Shown here one piece after another: positions 49,856 through 58,737 of a stretch of 64,000 nucleotides of DNA (positions within the stretch are counted from its first letter, which is position 1; each line of letters starts with the position of its first letter). A model generated the notes under the pieces. It had not been told where the DNA came from. It saw only the letters and a list, made by a program, of their open reading frames with translations, and did no database searches. Origin of the DNA: DATFCK01 sp963728975 (GTDB taxonomy: Bacteria; Verrucomicrobiota; Verrucomicrobiia; Chthoniobacterales; UBA10450); assembly GCA_963728975.1 (NCBI GenBank), contig CAVSMF010000001.1, positions 558,001-622,000 on the forward strand, written 5' to 3'. Position numbers and translations under genes: made by a program.

Positions 49856-51202
49856 TCAGAGCCCATATTGCTGCAGCCGCCGATAGAATGCGCTTCGGCT
49901 CAATCCCAGCGCTTCCGCCGCTTTGCGCGCGTTCCCATTGTTGCGGGCCAGCGCTTTTTTTATCAGGAACCCTTCCATTTCCTCCAGGCTCATGTCTTCG
50001 AGACTTCGGGAATCGCCCGGCCCGATCGTTAGGCCAAGATCGTTGGATTTGATTTGGGGATCATGGGCCATCAGCACGGCCCGTTCAATCACGTGGTCCA
50101 GCTCCCGCACGTTCCCCGGGAACGGATGCTGCATCAGGCGTTCCCGCGCCATCTCGTCAAATCCGCCGACTTGCTTGCGATAACGCTGGGCATGCTGGCG
50201 CAGGAAATTCTTTGCCAGGGGCATGATATCCTCCCGGCGTTCCCGCAACGGAGGAAGCCCGATTTCAATCGTATTCAGGCGAAACAGAAGATCCTGACGA
50301 AAACGCCCGGCCGCCACTTCGTCGTGCAAATTGGAGTTTGTCGCCGAGATGATTCGCACGTTCGCGCGCAACGTCCTGGAGGAGCCGACCCGTTCGAACT
50401 CGCCCGTCTCGATCACCCGCAACAATTTCGCCTGTTGATTGAGCGGGATGTTGGCAATCTCGTCCATGAAAAGCGTGCTCTCGTCAGCCAGCTCAAACCG
50501 GCCGGCCCGGTCGGTCTTGGCATCGGTAAAGGCGCCTTTGACATGACCAAACAGCTCGCTCTCGAACAGGGTTTCCGACAGCCCGCCCATGTTTACCGTG
50601 ATCATCGATTTCGCGGCCCGCGGTGAAAGCGAATGAAGGGCCTGCGCCACCAGGCCCTTGCCGGTTCCGTTTTCTCCGGTAATCAGAATGTTTGCATCCG
50701 ACGGCGCCACCCGGGAGATCATTTCCATCACCGGCCGCATCGCCGGCGATTCGGCAATTACGTTGGGCAGATTGCCGCGCAACAGCTGATTCTCCGCCTC
50801 CAACTTTCGTCCCCGCCTCAAGGCAGCGGCCAACTCGATCTGGGTCCGCACAATCGTCAGCAGCCGCTCGTTCTCCCACGGTTTGGGAACAAAATCCCGC
50901 GCTCCACGCTTCATCGCCTCCACCGCCAAATCGATTGTCGCCCAGGCCGTCATGACCACAATAGGCAGGGTGTTGTCGATTCCCTGAATCTTCGGAATCA
51001 CTTCCAGACCTTCCTGTCCCGACGTCGTGTCCCGGGTGTAATTCAAGTCCATCATCAACAGCGCATATTCCTTGTTCTCCAGGGCGTTGAAAATTCCCGG
51101 AATCGATGTTACCGCCTCGGTCTGGTAGCCCTCGCCTTTGAGCAGAATCCGAAGCGCCTCCAGCACATCGCGCTGATCATCGGCAATAAGAATCCTGGCC
51201 AC
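49856..51202 (-). CDS. Sigma-54-dependent response regulator (NtrC family)
   Basis: A 448-aa activator. Receiver domain: acidic pocket 'ADDQRD', phospho-Asp D52 in 'LLMMDLNY', Lys in 'VPKPW' (K107). AAA+ domain: Walker A 'GENGTGKG' (176-183), 'ELFGHVKGAFTDAKTD', Walker B 'LFMDEI'. A Fis-type helix-turn-helix closes the protein ('ARKAAEALGLSRSAFYRRLQQYGL'). The sigma-54-contacting loop reads GAFTDA instead of GAFTGA. It is the first gene of the regulator-kinase pair and the natural activator of the sigma-54 promoter at 48251-48266. Confidence 0.95.
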   Translation of the reverse strand: MARILIADDQRDVLEALRILLKGEGYQTEAVTSIPGIFNALENKEYALLMMDLNYTRDTTSGQEGLEVIPKIQGIDNTLPIVVMTAWATIDLAVEAMKRGARDFVPKPWENERLLTIVRTQIELAAALRRGRKLEAENQLLRGNLPNVIAESPAMRPVMEMISRVAPSDANILITGENGTGKGLVAQALHSLSPRAAKSMITVNMGGLSETLFESELFGHVKGAFTDAKTDRAGRFELADESTLFMDEIANIPLNQQAKLLRVIETGEFERVGSSRTLRANVRIISATNSNLHDEVAAGRFRQDLLFRLNTIEIGLPPLRERREDIMPLAKNFLRQHAQRYRKQVGGFDEMARERLMQHPFPGNVRELDHVIERAVLMAHDPQIKSNDLGLTIGPGDSRSLEDMSLEEMEGFLIKKALARNNGNARKAAEALGLSRSAFYRRLQQYGL

Positions 51203-51363
51203 CGCCTAACTCTCAACCGTGTTTCCGAGCCGGTGTCAATCGCGACCGCGCGATAATCCCCCGCTCCTCCCGTTCCCCAGCCTGGCGGACCGGAGCCGGG
51301 CCGGACCGGTCGCGATCGGGCCATAACTTGACTACGCCCGGCGTAAATTTACGATCATTGAGA

Positions 51364-52041
51364 ATGAGGATGAGCCATTTTTGTTGCTGCCTGCTTGTTG
51401 TCGGCGCCATTGTCCTATGCCCGGGCGGGTTGGGCTTCGCCGAAGAAGCAATCAATTCCGCCGGTTTCAAAATCGCCCAGGCCAGCGCTCCGGTAGTTGA
51501 TACGGGCAAGACGGAACCGAATGGGAAACCGGAGCAGCCCGGACGGGGCAGCCGGAAGCAGCCTACCGCCGAGGAGCTGCAAGCGACCGAGGCCCTCTAC
51601 CAGCACTTACAGGAAGACCAGTTAAAGGTAAGGAAAGATACTTTGGGATCGCGATTGGTTTGGACCGATACTGTAATCGTCGAGATTACGGATAGTTTGC
51701 CTCCGGAACCGCTGGGAAAGTTTCTTGAGCTACTCCACTCCGATGAGGGGACGCTTTCAAATTGGGTTCACAGCACGTTTGAAACGCAATTACAGGCGTG
51801 GCATCCGGCAAAACGGAGCCTGCACCCGGACAAACCCGGCACGGACGAAATAACCGACGACGCCGGCAAGACTCGTTGTTTTGTAAATCCTCTTTATCTC
51901 TCTTACATCCTGGCCCGTCACCCCCAGGCATCGGTTTTGATCAAGACAGCGGCCGATCCGGTGCTCTTCACCGAAGGGGGCCGGATTTGCGCAATCCTGG
52001 CCCCCTGGACCAAGTTGCCCGACGGCACCTCGTTGTTATAA
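51364..52041 (+). CDS. Exported protein of unknown function
   Basis: Not recognised. About 225 aa with a Cys-rich hydrophobic leader ('MSHFCCCLLVVGAIVLCPGGLGFAEE') that is probably a signal peptide. A Pro/Gly/Lys-rich stretch, a charged helical segment ('TAEELQATEALYQHLQEDQLKVRKD') and a C-terminal domain ('CFVNPLYLSYILARHPQASVLIKT', 'GGRICAILAPWTKLPDGTSLL') follow. ATG 51364 or 51370 is preferred over TTG 51328. It is divergent from the response-regulator gene across a 160-bp shared region, so coregulation with the exporter is possible but unproven. Confidence 0.75.
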   Translation: MRMSHFCCCLLVVGAIVLCPGGLGFAEEAINSAGFKIAQASAPVVDTGKTEPNGKPEQPGRGSRKQPTAEELQATEALYQHLQEDQLKVRKDTLGSRLVWTDTVIVEITDSLPPEPLGKFLELLHSDEGTLSNWVHSTFETQLQAWHPAKRSLHPDKPGTDEITDDAGKTRCFVNPLYLSYILARHPQASVLIKTAADPVLFTEGGRICAILAPWTKLPDGTSLL

Positions 52042-52292
52042 TAAGACAGACGATGTCGCCATCGATTTGAGGCGGTTCCGCTTCTTCGCGGTTAGGCGGC
52101 GGCCGGGAGGTATGGTGGAAATGATCGTTTGTGTTTTTCCCGACCTGAACGATATTTCGGCCGTTATTGGATTACTCTGTTTAACTTCACTGCGCGGTAG
52201 ATCGTCAGGTGGGCTCGGCTCATTGGTGGTTTGAAACCCGATTCACGGGAACGGCTCTGTAGGTCGGTAGTTTTTCCAAAATTCAAATCATA

Positions 52293-52589
52293 ATGAAACT
52301 GTACGTAGGTAATCTCTCCTTTGAGACCACCGAGAACGATCTTCAGGATCTGTTCGAACAACACGGCGCCGTGGGCGAAGTCGCCCTTGTCATGGACCGC
52401 ATGACTGGAAAATCTCGCGGTTTTGCGTTTGTCACGATGAGTGACGACACCCAGGCGAACGCCGCGATCAGCGCGCTTAATGGCCGCGAACTCCACGGCC
52501 GCGCCCTGACCGTTAACGAAGCACGTCCGCGCGAAGAGCGGAAACCGCCTTATGGGGCCAAGCGCTCCTTTGCCGGTTTTCGCCGGTAA
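52293..52589 (+). CDS. RNA-binding protein with a single RRM domain
   Basis: A 98-aa protein. RNP-2 'LYVGNLSF' (residues 3-10) and RNP-1 'KSRGFAFVTM' (about 40-49) are intact with the aromatic residues that stack on RNA. The basic tail is 'RPREERKPPYGAKRSFAGFRR'. Such short RRM proteins are RNA chaperones, often cold-responsive, in cyanobacteria and other bacteria. The 250-bp upstream region has no gene and could hold a long leader. A strong terminator follows 15 nt after the stop, so the gene is monocistronic. Confidence 0.95.
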   Translation: MKLYVGNLSFETTENDLQDLFEQHGAVGEVALVMDRMTGKSRGFAFVTMSDDTQANAAISALNGRELHGRALTVNEARPREERKPPYGAKRSFAGFRR

Positions 52590-52604
52590 AGCCGGAATTT
52601 GTTT

Positions 52605-52637
52605 GCCGGCGCGCATGGAAATGCGCGCCGGCTTTTT
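52605..52637 (+). terminator. Strong Rho-independent terminator of the RRM gene
   Basis: A perfect 12-bp stem, GCCGGCGCGCAT (52605-52616) with ATGCGCGCCGGC (52621-52632), GGAA tetraloop and five T (52633-52637). Confidence 0.93.
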
Positions 52638-52673
52638 CCATTGCCGCCATAAATTTTTCGTGAGCCAGACTCG

Positions 52674-52889
52674 ATGAGTTCCGAAAAGGCAATCCAGTTG
52701 GAAGGCACCATCGTGACCGTGCTGCCCGGAACAATGTTCCGCGTCGCCCTGGCCAACGATCATCTTCTTCTCGCGCATATTTCCGGAAAAATGCGCAAAC
52801 GTTTTATACGGTTAACCGCCGGCGACCGGGTTAAACTCGAGATGTCGCCATACGATACCGCCAAGGCGCGCATCGTTTATCGACTCTAA
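52674..52889 (+). CDS. infA: Translation initiation factor IF-1
   Basis: A 71-aa S1-like OB-fold protein that occupies the ribosomal A site during initiation. The family pattern is clear: 'IQLEGTIVTVLPGTMFRVALANDHLLLAHISGKMRKRFIRLTAGDRVKLEMSPYDTAKARIVYRL' (described in parts: EGTV-like start, HISGKMR, GDRVK, SPYD). Length and motifs are canonical. It is followed after 7 bp by a small zinc-ribbon-like gene, probably in one transcript. Confidence 0.96.
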   Translation: MSSEKAIQLEGTIVTVLPGTMFRVALANDHLLLAHISGKMRKRFIRLTAGDRVKLEMSPYDTAKARIVYRL

Positions 52890-52896
52890 TATCAAG

Positions 52897-53130
52897 GTGA
52901 AAACCTTCTTTGGCTCGCCCAGACGGCCGAAAAATAAACCCGGCCCGAACCTGAAAAGCATCCTGGTCCGCTGCCCCTCCACGTCGAAGCTGACCGACAC
53001 CGGTCAAACCGTTGACGAAAAGCGATGGCCCACCACCAAAGTCAACGGCCGGAAATTTACCTGCGCCCACTGCGGCCAGGTTCATGTCTGGACAAAAAAA
53101 GACGTTGTCCTTGGACGGCCATTACGCTAA
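52897..53130 (+). CDS. Small zinc-ribbon-like protein of unknown function
   Basis: A 77-aa basic protein. It contains 'VRCPSTSKLTDTG' and a later 'CAHCGQVHVW', so one Cys and a CxxCxxxH could form a zinc site. No leader or membrane segment. GTG 52897 lies 7 bp after infA, with AAGG overlapping the start region. It is not a recognised family. The position suggests a nucleic-acid-related or regulatory role, but that is a guess. Confidence 0.6.
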   Translation: MKTFFGSPRRPKNKPGPNLKSILVRCPSTSKLTDTGQTVDEKRWPTTKVNGRKFTCAHCGQVHVWTKKDVVLGRPLR

Positions 53131-53167
53131 AGCGGCTATTTGGCTCTCGCTAAACTTTTTTCTTTCC

Positions 53168-54121
53168 ATGACTTTTCGCATCCCCATTCATCGCATTAAT
53201 TGGACGACAAGCGCGTTCCTGATCGGCACCTTTGTTCTTACCCTGACCGCGGTCCCGCTTTATCTTTGGCACTTCGGCATCGATTGGTTTCAGCTTGCCG
53301 TTTTTTTCGTGCTCCTGGCTGTGACCGGGTTCAGCATCACTCTCGGCTATCACCGCTTGTTTTCGCACCTGACTTTCCGCGCCAGCCTGCCGGTCCGTCT
53401 CTTCACCCTCATATTCGGCGCGGGCGCATTTGAAAATTCAGCCCTGATGTGGGCCAGCGAACATCGGCGCCATCATAAACACGTCGATCACGACGAAGAC
53501 CCCTATGACATCACCAAGGGTTTCTTCCACGCCCACATCGGCTGGCTATTGTTCAAGCTGTGGCCGCAACCGCCCTTCGATAACGTGGCCGACTTGAAAA
53601 AAGATCCCCTGGTAATGTGGCAGCATCGCCATATTCACGTCCTGGCGGTGCTGGCTAGTTTTGTTTTGCCCAGCCTCCTCGGCTTGGCCTGGAACGGGTG
53701 GATCGGCGCTCTCGGCGGCTTTTTAATCGGCGGGGTCGCCAAGGTCCTCGTTCTTCAACATGGCACGTTCCTGATCAATTCAGCTTGCCACACCATTGGC
53801 CGCCAGCCGTATTCGACCCGATGCAGTGCCCGCGACTCGTTTTTCCTGGCGCTCTTCACTTTCGGAGAAGGATACCATAACTATCACCACGAATTTCAGC
53901 ACGATTACCGCAACGGGGTCAAACCGTGGCAATGGGACCCGACAAAATGGCTGATCTGGACCCTCTCCAAGCTGGGCCTTATCAACAACCTCCGGCGCGT
54001 GCCGCGGGAAACGATTCAAACCGCCCAGGCCCGGCTCCGGTCTCGCGATGCGACCGATCTGGCAATGGAACGTTACTCGACCGCGTTGGTTGAGGACGAA
54101 AGCCAGCCGGTGCAATCGTAA
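53168..54121 (+). CDS. Acyl-CoA/acyl-lipid delta-9-type fatty acid desaturase
   Basis: A 317-aa membrane di-iron desaturase introducing a double bond into long acyl chains. The three His boxes are 'HRLFSH' (62-67), 'HRRHHKHVD' (99-107) and 'HNYHH' (237-241). The four-helix hydrophobic layout is typical, with the C-terminal 'WDPTKWLIWTLSKLGL' seen in the stearoyl-CoA desaturase group. ATG 53168 ('MTFRIPIHRINWTT') is chosen because the frame upstream overlaps the zinc-ribbon gene. It probably adjusts membrane fluidity. No electron-donor gene is adjacent. Confidence 0.94.
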   Translation: MTFRIPIHRINWTTSAFLIGTFVLTLTAVPLYLWHFGIDWFQLAVFFVLLAVTGFSITLGYHRLFSHLTFRASLPVRLFTLIFGAGAFENSALMWASEHRRHHKHVDHDEDPYDITKGFFHAHIGWLLFKLWPQPPFDNVADLKKDPLVMWQHRHIHVLAVLASFVLPSLLGLAWNGWIGALGGFLIGGVAKVLVLQHGTFLINSACHTIGRQPYSTRCSARDSFFLALFTFGEGYHNYHHEFQHDYRNGVKPWQWDPTKWLIWTLSKLGLINNLRRVPRETIQTAQARLRSRDATDLAMERYSTALVEDESQPVQS

Positions 54122-54149
54122 ATTTGGTCCGTGCGGGCCGATCCACCCG

Positions 54150-55685
54150 TCAAACCCATAGCGTCCGGTCAAACGTGCGGTATTGAATCGCCTCGCTGAC
54201 GTGTTCCGGGGTAATGTTCTCGGCCGGTTCCAGATCAGCAATGGTCCGTGAAACCTTGAGAATCCGGTCGTAGGCGCGCGCGCTCAGGTTGAGCTCGCTC
54301 ATTGCAACCCGGATCAATTCGTTCGATTCCGGAGTGAGCTTGCAATGTTGCTTCAGAGTTTTTGGGCCCATCCGCGCGTTACAGCTCGTCCGGGTATCTT
54401 TCCGAAATCGCTCCTCCTGCCGCTGGCGGGCCCGGGCAATGCGTTCCCGAATCGCCCCGGAATTTTCTTCGATCCGTTCGCTGGCAACGTCGCGATACTC
54501 GACCGCCGGCACTTCGATGTGAAGATCGATCCGATCCAACAACGGACCGGAAATGCGTTGCCGATACCGCTGGATCTGGACCGGACTGCACCGGCATTCC
54601 CGCTTCAGATCGCCAAAATATCCGCAGGGACACGGATTCATGGCCGCCACCAGCATAAATTCGCACGGAAAAGTGACGCTGCCCGCCGCGCGCGACACCG
54701 TTACTTTGCCGTCTTCGAGCGGTTGCCGCATCACTTCCAGGGTCGACCGCTTGAACTCGGGCAGTTCGTCCAGGAATAACACGCCGTTGTGGGCCAGGCT
54801 GACCTCCCCCGGATTCGGAAAGGTCCCGCCGCCGAGCAACCCAATATCGCTGATGGTGTGATGGGGCGAACGAAATGGCCGTGTCGACACAAAGGAAGAG
54901 GTGCCGTTGAGTAACCCGGCGATGCTGTGAATTTTCGTGGTATCAATCGCCTCTTCCAGCGACATCGGCGGAATAATCGTGGCGATGCGCTTCGATAACA
55001 TCGATTTCCCGGAGCCGGGCGGGCCGATCATCAAAATATTATGACCTCCGGCCACCGCGACCTCGATCGCGCGTTTGACATGGCCCTGGCCTTTGACATC
55101 GCTGAAATCAACGTCATAACCCTGATGAGAGGAAAAAAAGCCGGTCAAATCGCCCGGAGTCGGAAGGAGAGGCTCTTCCCCGCGCAAAAATTGATATGTC
55201 TGCCGCAGGTTCTGGACGCCATAGACATCGAGGTTTGCCACCATGGCTGCTTCCCGAGCGTTCGCTTCCGGGACAAACAGCGCCCGTTTTCCGCGACGCC
55301 GCGCTTCCAAGGCCACCGGTAAAACGCCTTTAACCGGACGCACCGCCCCATCCAGAGCGAGTTCCCCGACAAAACTAAACTGCTCGAAAGAGCAGCCATC
55401 GATCGGTTCGACAATTGCGATCATCCCCAGCGCGATCGGCAAATCGAAACTTGGTCCCTCCTTTTTGATGTCAGCTGGAGCCAGATTGATGGTCGTCCGT
55501 TTTCGAGACCATTTGTAGCCGCTGTTGGCGATAGCGGTTTTGACCCGGTCCTTGCTCTCTTTCACCGCGGCATCGGGCAGTCCGACGATCACGATCGCCG
55601 CGTCACCCGCCCCAGAATTGACTTCAATCTCGACTTCGTAAGCATCCACCCCGTAGACCGCGGCGGAATAAAATTTGGCCAGCAT
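54150..55685 (-). CDS. comM: YifB/ComM-family Mg-chelatase-like AAA ATPase
   Basis: A 511-aa protein. The N-terminal Lon-substrate-like/ChlI domain begins 'MLAKFYSAAVYGVDAYEVEIEV' with 'IVGLPDAAVKESKDRVKTAI'. The AAA+ Mg-chelatase domain has Walker A 'IGPPGSGKSMLSKR', 'FRSPHHTISDIGLLGGG' and Walker B 'GVLFLDELPEF', a Cys-containing 'NPCPCGYFGD', and a C-terminal 'LSARAYDRILKVSRTIADL' domain. In transformable bacteria ComM is a branch-migration helicase for integrating incoming DNA, which fits the comEC gene at 7.4 kb. ATG 55685 is the family start. Convergent with the desaturase gene. Confidence 0.95.
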   Translation of the reverse strand: MLAKFYSAAVYGVDAYEVEIEVNSGAGDAAIVIVGLPDAAVKESKDRVKTAIANSGYKWSRKRTTINLAPADIKKEGPSFDLPIALGMIAIVEPIDGCSFEQFSFVGELALDGAVRPVKGVLPVALEARRRGKRALFVPEANAREAAMVANLDVYGVQNLRQTYQFLRGEEPLLPTPGDLTGFFSSHQGYDVDFSDVKGQGHVKRAIEVAVAGGHNILMIGPPGSGKSMLSKRIATIIPPMSLEEAIDTTKIHSIAGLLNGTSSFVSTRPFRSPHHTISDIGLLGGGTFPNPGEVSLAHNGVLFLDELPEFKRSTLEVMRQPLEDGKVTVSRAAGSVTFPCEFMLVAAMNPCPCGYFGDLKRECRCSPVQIQRYRQRISGPLLDRIDLHIEVPAVEYRDVASERIEENSGAIRERIARARQRQEERFRKDTRTSCNARMGPKTLKQHCKLTPESNELIRVAMSELNLSARAYDRILKVSRTIADLEPAENITPEHVSEAIQYRTFDRTLWV

Positions 55686-56199
55686 CGGACGGAGACTGGC
55701 AGAAAAGAAAGAGAGCGGAAAGCGGCAAATATTTCGGCCGGAAGCGCAAAAAAGCAAAAAACCACCCGGTGAAATCGAGCGCATCCGGGGGCCAACCGCC
55801 TGGCCGGGAGTTTCGCTGGCAAACCGAGGTTTTCGAAAGCCAAGCCAAGCGGTCGCCGGAATGGCCCGTTTCCCGCTGCAATTGGTTTGATTATTGACGC
55901 TAATTTGCCGTCTAAATAAATAAAGAAGCGCGATCCAGTTATAGGCGGGAGACCCGGGCGTTCGACTGGTTCGCAGGGGCCAGGCCGGGTGTTTCCAGGC
56001 TTTCCGACTGGATTGATGCGCCAACAAAAAGGACAGAAAAAGGATAGGAAAAAGATTGAACACGGCACATCTGACCAGTGTCAGAAATCCGAATATTTAA
56101 CCTTGTTAAATAGTTTCAGAATGCTACAAGATGTGATTCACGAACCGCCCGGCCCATTGGCTGGCGGCAAATCGTGGAGGTACCCCCCCAAGTCGTTTA
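55686..56199. other. Divergent intergenic region between comM and the sigma-factor gene
   Basis: About 510 bp without a credible gene. A weak plus-strand promoter candidate is TTGACG (55894-55899), 17 bp, TAAATA (55917-55922). A palindrome at 56095-56111 is listed separately. GTGGAGG near 56174-56180 is the only SD-like sequence before ATG 56200, and it is far from the start. Confidence 0.4.
56095..56111. promoter_or_regulatory. 17-bp palindrome upstream of the sigma-factor gene
   Basis: ATTTAAC (56095-56101), CTT, GTTAAAT (56105-56111) with perfect 7-bp arms, about 90 bp before the sigma-factor ATG. The A/T-rich symmetry suggests an operator for a dimeric regulator; identity unknown. Confidence 0.4.
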
Positions 56200-57069
56200 A
56201 TGAAAAAGAGTTATATGGCCGCTGAAGATAGCGATACCGGAATAAAGATCTACTTGCGCGAGATCGGGCAAATCCCGCTCCTGACCCCGGAGCAGGAGAT
56301 CCAGCTTGCTGCCAAGATCAAGCGGGGCGACCGCGAGGCGCGTGCCTTAATGATCCGCTCCAACCTGCGGCTGGTGGTCAAGATTGCGCACGATTATGCC
56401 AATCTGGGCCTGCCTCTCCTCGACCTCATCTCCGAGGGTAACATCGGCCTGATGAAGGCCGTAGAACGCTTCGACCCGGCCAAGGGTGGCAAGCTCAGCA
56501 CTTACGCCGCGTGGTGGATTAAACAATCCATCAAACGGGCCCTGGCCAACCAGAGCAAGACCATCCGGCTCCCAGTCCATCTGGTCGATAAAATTTCCAA
56601 AATGCGCCGGGTTTCACTTCAAATGAGCGAAGAACTCGGACGAGAACCGACTGACGAAGAGTTGGGTGACGAGATTGGAATCGCCAGCGGCAAAGTGTCG
56701 CAGCTCAAGACCGTTTCGATCCGGCCGGCATCGCTCGATGCACCCATCAGCGATGATGATTCGACCGAATTTGGCGAGATCGTCGGCGACGAAGATGCCC
56801 AAACGCCTTTCGAACTGTTGCGAGACAAGAATCTGCGCAACGAAGTCGGAGGATTGCTCGACGTCCTGGATGACCGCGAGAAAAAGATTATTTTCCAGCG
56901 GTTTGGCCTCGATGGCGGCAAACCAAAGACCCTTGAAGAAGTGGGCAAGAAGTTCGGTGTTACCCGCGAGCGGATCCGGCAGTTGCAAAACATCGCGCTC
57001 TCAAAATTGCGCCGTGCGCTCAGTAAGAAAGAGCGCCCGGTGGACGTCGAGCTCCCGGTCGAAGCCTAG
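56200..57069 (+). CDS. Sigma-70 family RNA polymerase sigma factor (RpoD/RpoS-like)
   Basis: A 289-aa factor with region 1.2 ('IKIYLREIGQIPLLTPEQE'), region 2 ('LRLVVKIAHDYANLGLPLLDLISEGNIGLMKAVERFDP', '2.4: TYAAWWIKQSIKRAL'), region 3 and region 4 with the HTH 'KTLEEVGKKFGVTRERIRQLQNIALSKLRRAL'. It lacks region 1.1 and the large non-conserved insert of a housekeeping RpoD, so a group-2 role is likely. ATG 56200 starts 'MKKSYMAAEDSDTG'. It may be regulated through the upstream palindrome. Convergent with pyk. Confidence 0.94.
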   Translation: MKKSYMAAEDSDTGIKIYLREIGQIPLLTPEQEIQLAAKIKRGDREARALMIRSNLRLVVKIAHDYANLGLPLLDLISEGNIGLMKAVERFDPAKGGKLSTYAAWWIKQSIKRALANQSKTIRLPVHLVDKISKMRRVSLQMSEELGREPTDEELGDEIGIASGKVSQLKTVSIRPASLDAPISDDDSTEFGEIVGDEDAQTPFELLRDKNLRNEVGGLLDVLDDREKKIIFQRFGLDGGKPKTLEEVGKKFGVTRERIRQLQNIALSKLRRALSKKERPVDVELPVEA

Positions 57070-57149
57070 TGGTCTTTTGAACTGCTTGGTTTAGCCGGCC
57101 GTTTTTGGCAGCCAACCCCGCCCGCTATCCGGATCGGTTCGCGGCAAAG

Positions 57150-58553
57150 TTACCTGGCCGTTCGCAACTGGACCGAGTCGATTCGATCTTGCCCGGCTTG
57201 CAGATCCGTGATCACGACCAGGTGATCCCCGGTCGCCGCCAACTTGTGTTCGCGCAGGAAATCCTCAGCCGCTTCGATGGTGAGGTTCGGGTCCTCCGCA
57301 AAATCGAGACGCAGAGGACATACTCCCCAGCAGATCGCCAGCTGACGCCGGATTTCCTCGCTTGGGGTGAAGGCAAATATCGGAGCATGCTCCGGGCGCA
57401 AATTAGAAACATTCCGGGCCATGGTGCCGTGCCGCGTGAACACGACGATCTTGGCCCGGCTTAGCGAATTGGCCAGGACAACGGCCGAGGCGACCGTCTT
57501 CTGGCGAACGTCCTCGAGAATCGCCGACTTGCCGTAGCCGGCGCCGCCGCTTCGTTCGATCCGCAACGCAACCCGGTGCAGAACCTGAACGCACTCGACC
57601 GGATAGCGCCCGACACTGGTCTCGCCGCTGAGCATCACCGCGTCTGCCTGCTCGAATACGGCGTTGGCGACGTCGGTAATTTCCGCCCGAGTCGGCAGCG
57701 GATTCAAGATCATTGATTCCAGCATGTGAGTCGCGACCACCACCGGTTTGCCCAGACGCAGGCTCAACTTCACAATCCGGCGCTGAATGATCGGCAACTC
57801 TTCCATTGGGCATTCAATCCCGAGATCGCCCCGGGCGACCATGACTGCGTCCGAAACCTTGATGATCTCATCAACCGCGTGCACGGCCGATTGATCCTCG
57901 ATTTTAGCCACGATCAGGGCCTTGCTCTTCTTTTGGGCTAAAAGACGGCGCAACTCTTCCAGGTCTCCCTTTTCCCGGACAAAACTCAACGCCACATAAT
58001 CGACCCCCAGCGCCGCGCCCAGCGTCACATCGGCAATGTCCTTTTTTGTCATCGGGGGCAGATTGACCCGCACTCCCGGCAGATTGATATGGCGCCGCGA
58101 GCCGAGGGTTCCGGGTGTAAGCACTTTGCAGCGAATCCGATTTTTTTGCTTTGCCAGCACGTGCAGTCGGATCATTCCATTGTCCACCAACACGGTGTCG
58201 CCAACTCCGATGTCGTCCACCAGGTCATCGTAGTTCACATCCACCGAGTATTTCTCCTCGCTCTTTGCGCCGCGCACGGTGAACTCGAGGATGTCCCCTG
58301 GTTGCAAATGCAAATTCGTTTTGAGATCCCCGGTGCGAATGGCCGGGCCCTGGGTATCGAGTAAAACAGCCACTGCCCGACCGACTTCATCGGCCAGTTT
58401 GCGGATGGTGGGCACGATGTCGCGGACCCATTCGTGATCCGCATGGCTCATGTTCAATCGAAAGACGTCCGCGCCATGTTCGATCATTTTCCGAAGCGTC
58501 TCGGTCTTGTTTGTGGCCGGCCCCAGCGTGCAGATGATCTTGGTTTTGCGCAC
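57150..58553 (-). CDS. pyk: Pyruvate kinase
   Basis: Final ATP-forming step of glycolysis. The 467-aa protein has the N-terminal 'RKTKIICTLGPATNK', substrate and metal site 'VFRLNMSHADHEW', 'DTQGPAIRTG', the catalytic 'LIVAKIEDQSAVHAVDEI' and 'VMVARGDLGIECPMEELPIIQR', and the allosteric C-terminal domain. The length is normal for bacterial type enzymes. Start ATG 58553. Confidence 0.96.
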   Translation of the reverse strand: MRKTKIICTLGPATNKTETLRKMIEHGADVFRLNMSHADHEWVRDIVPTIRKLADEVGRAVAVLLDTQGPAIRTGDLKTNLHLQPGDILEFTVRGAKSEEKYSVDVNYDDLVDDIGVGDTVLVDNGMIRLHVLAKQKNRIRCKVLTPGTLGSRRHINLPGVRVNLPPMTKKDIADVTLGAALGVDYVALSFVREKGDLEELRRLLAQKKSKALIVAKIEDQSAVHAVDEIIKVSDAVMVARGDLGIECPMEELPIIQRRIVKLSLRLGKPVVVATHMLESMILNPLPTRAEITDVANAVFEQADAVMLSGETSVGRYPVECVQVLHRVALRIERSGGAGYGKSAILEDVRQKTVASAVVLANSLSRAKIVVFTRHGTMARNVSNLRPEHAPIFAFTPSEEIRRQLAICWGVCPLRLDFAEDPNLTIEAAEDFLREHKLAATGDHLVVITDLQAGQDRIDSVQLRTAR

Positions 58554-58737
58554 CGCCTACAGAATCGAGGTGGCCGCGACAAAAGCCAAGATGGTTTTGC
58601 AGCGGGGCGGGCCAACCCGCCGCCGCGGAAAGAGGACAATCCCGCTCTTTCGCTTGGAGAGGCCGCCGACCGGCCCGGCAATGCTCGCCGCAACGCCTAA
58701 CCGCGCACCTTGGAAGGCGTGCGCCTCCCCCAAAATT

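Noticed and set aside
5924..50034. GCCTAAC / GTTAGGC copies as integron attC sites
   Set aside because: The cores match attC ends (RYYYAAC, GTTRRRY), but no paired ends at 60-140 bp spacing with inner inverted repeats were found, and most copies lie inside conserved genes. No integrase gene is present.
53012..53167. N-terminal extension of the desaturase
   Set aside because: It overlaps the zinc-ribbon-like gene and is unlike desaturase N-termini; 'MTFRIPIHRI' at 53168 fits.
55686..56063. N-terminal extension of the ComM/YifB protein up to 56063
   Set aside because: The extension has no similarity to the family, and 'MLAKFYSAAVYG' at 55685 is the canonical start.
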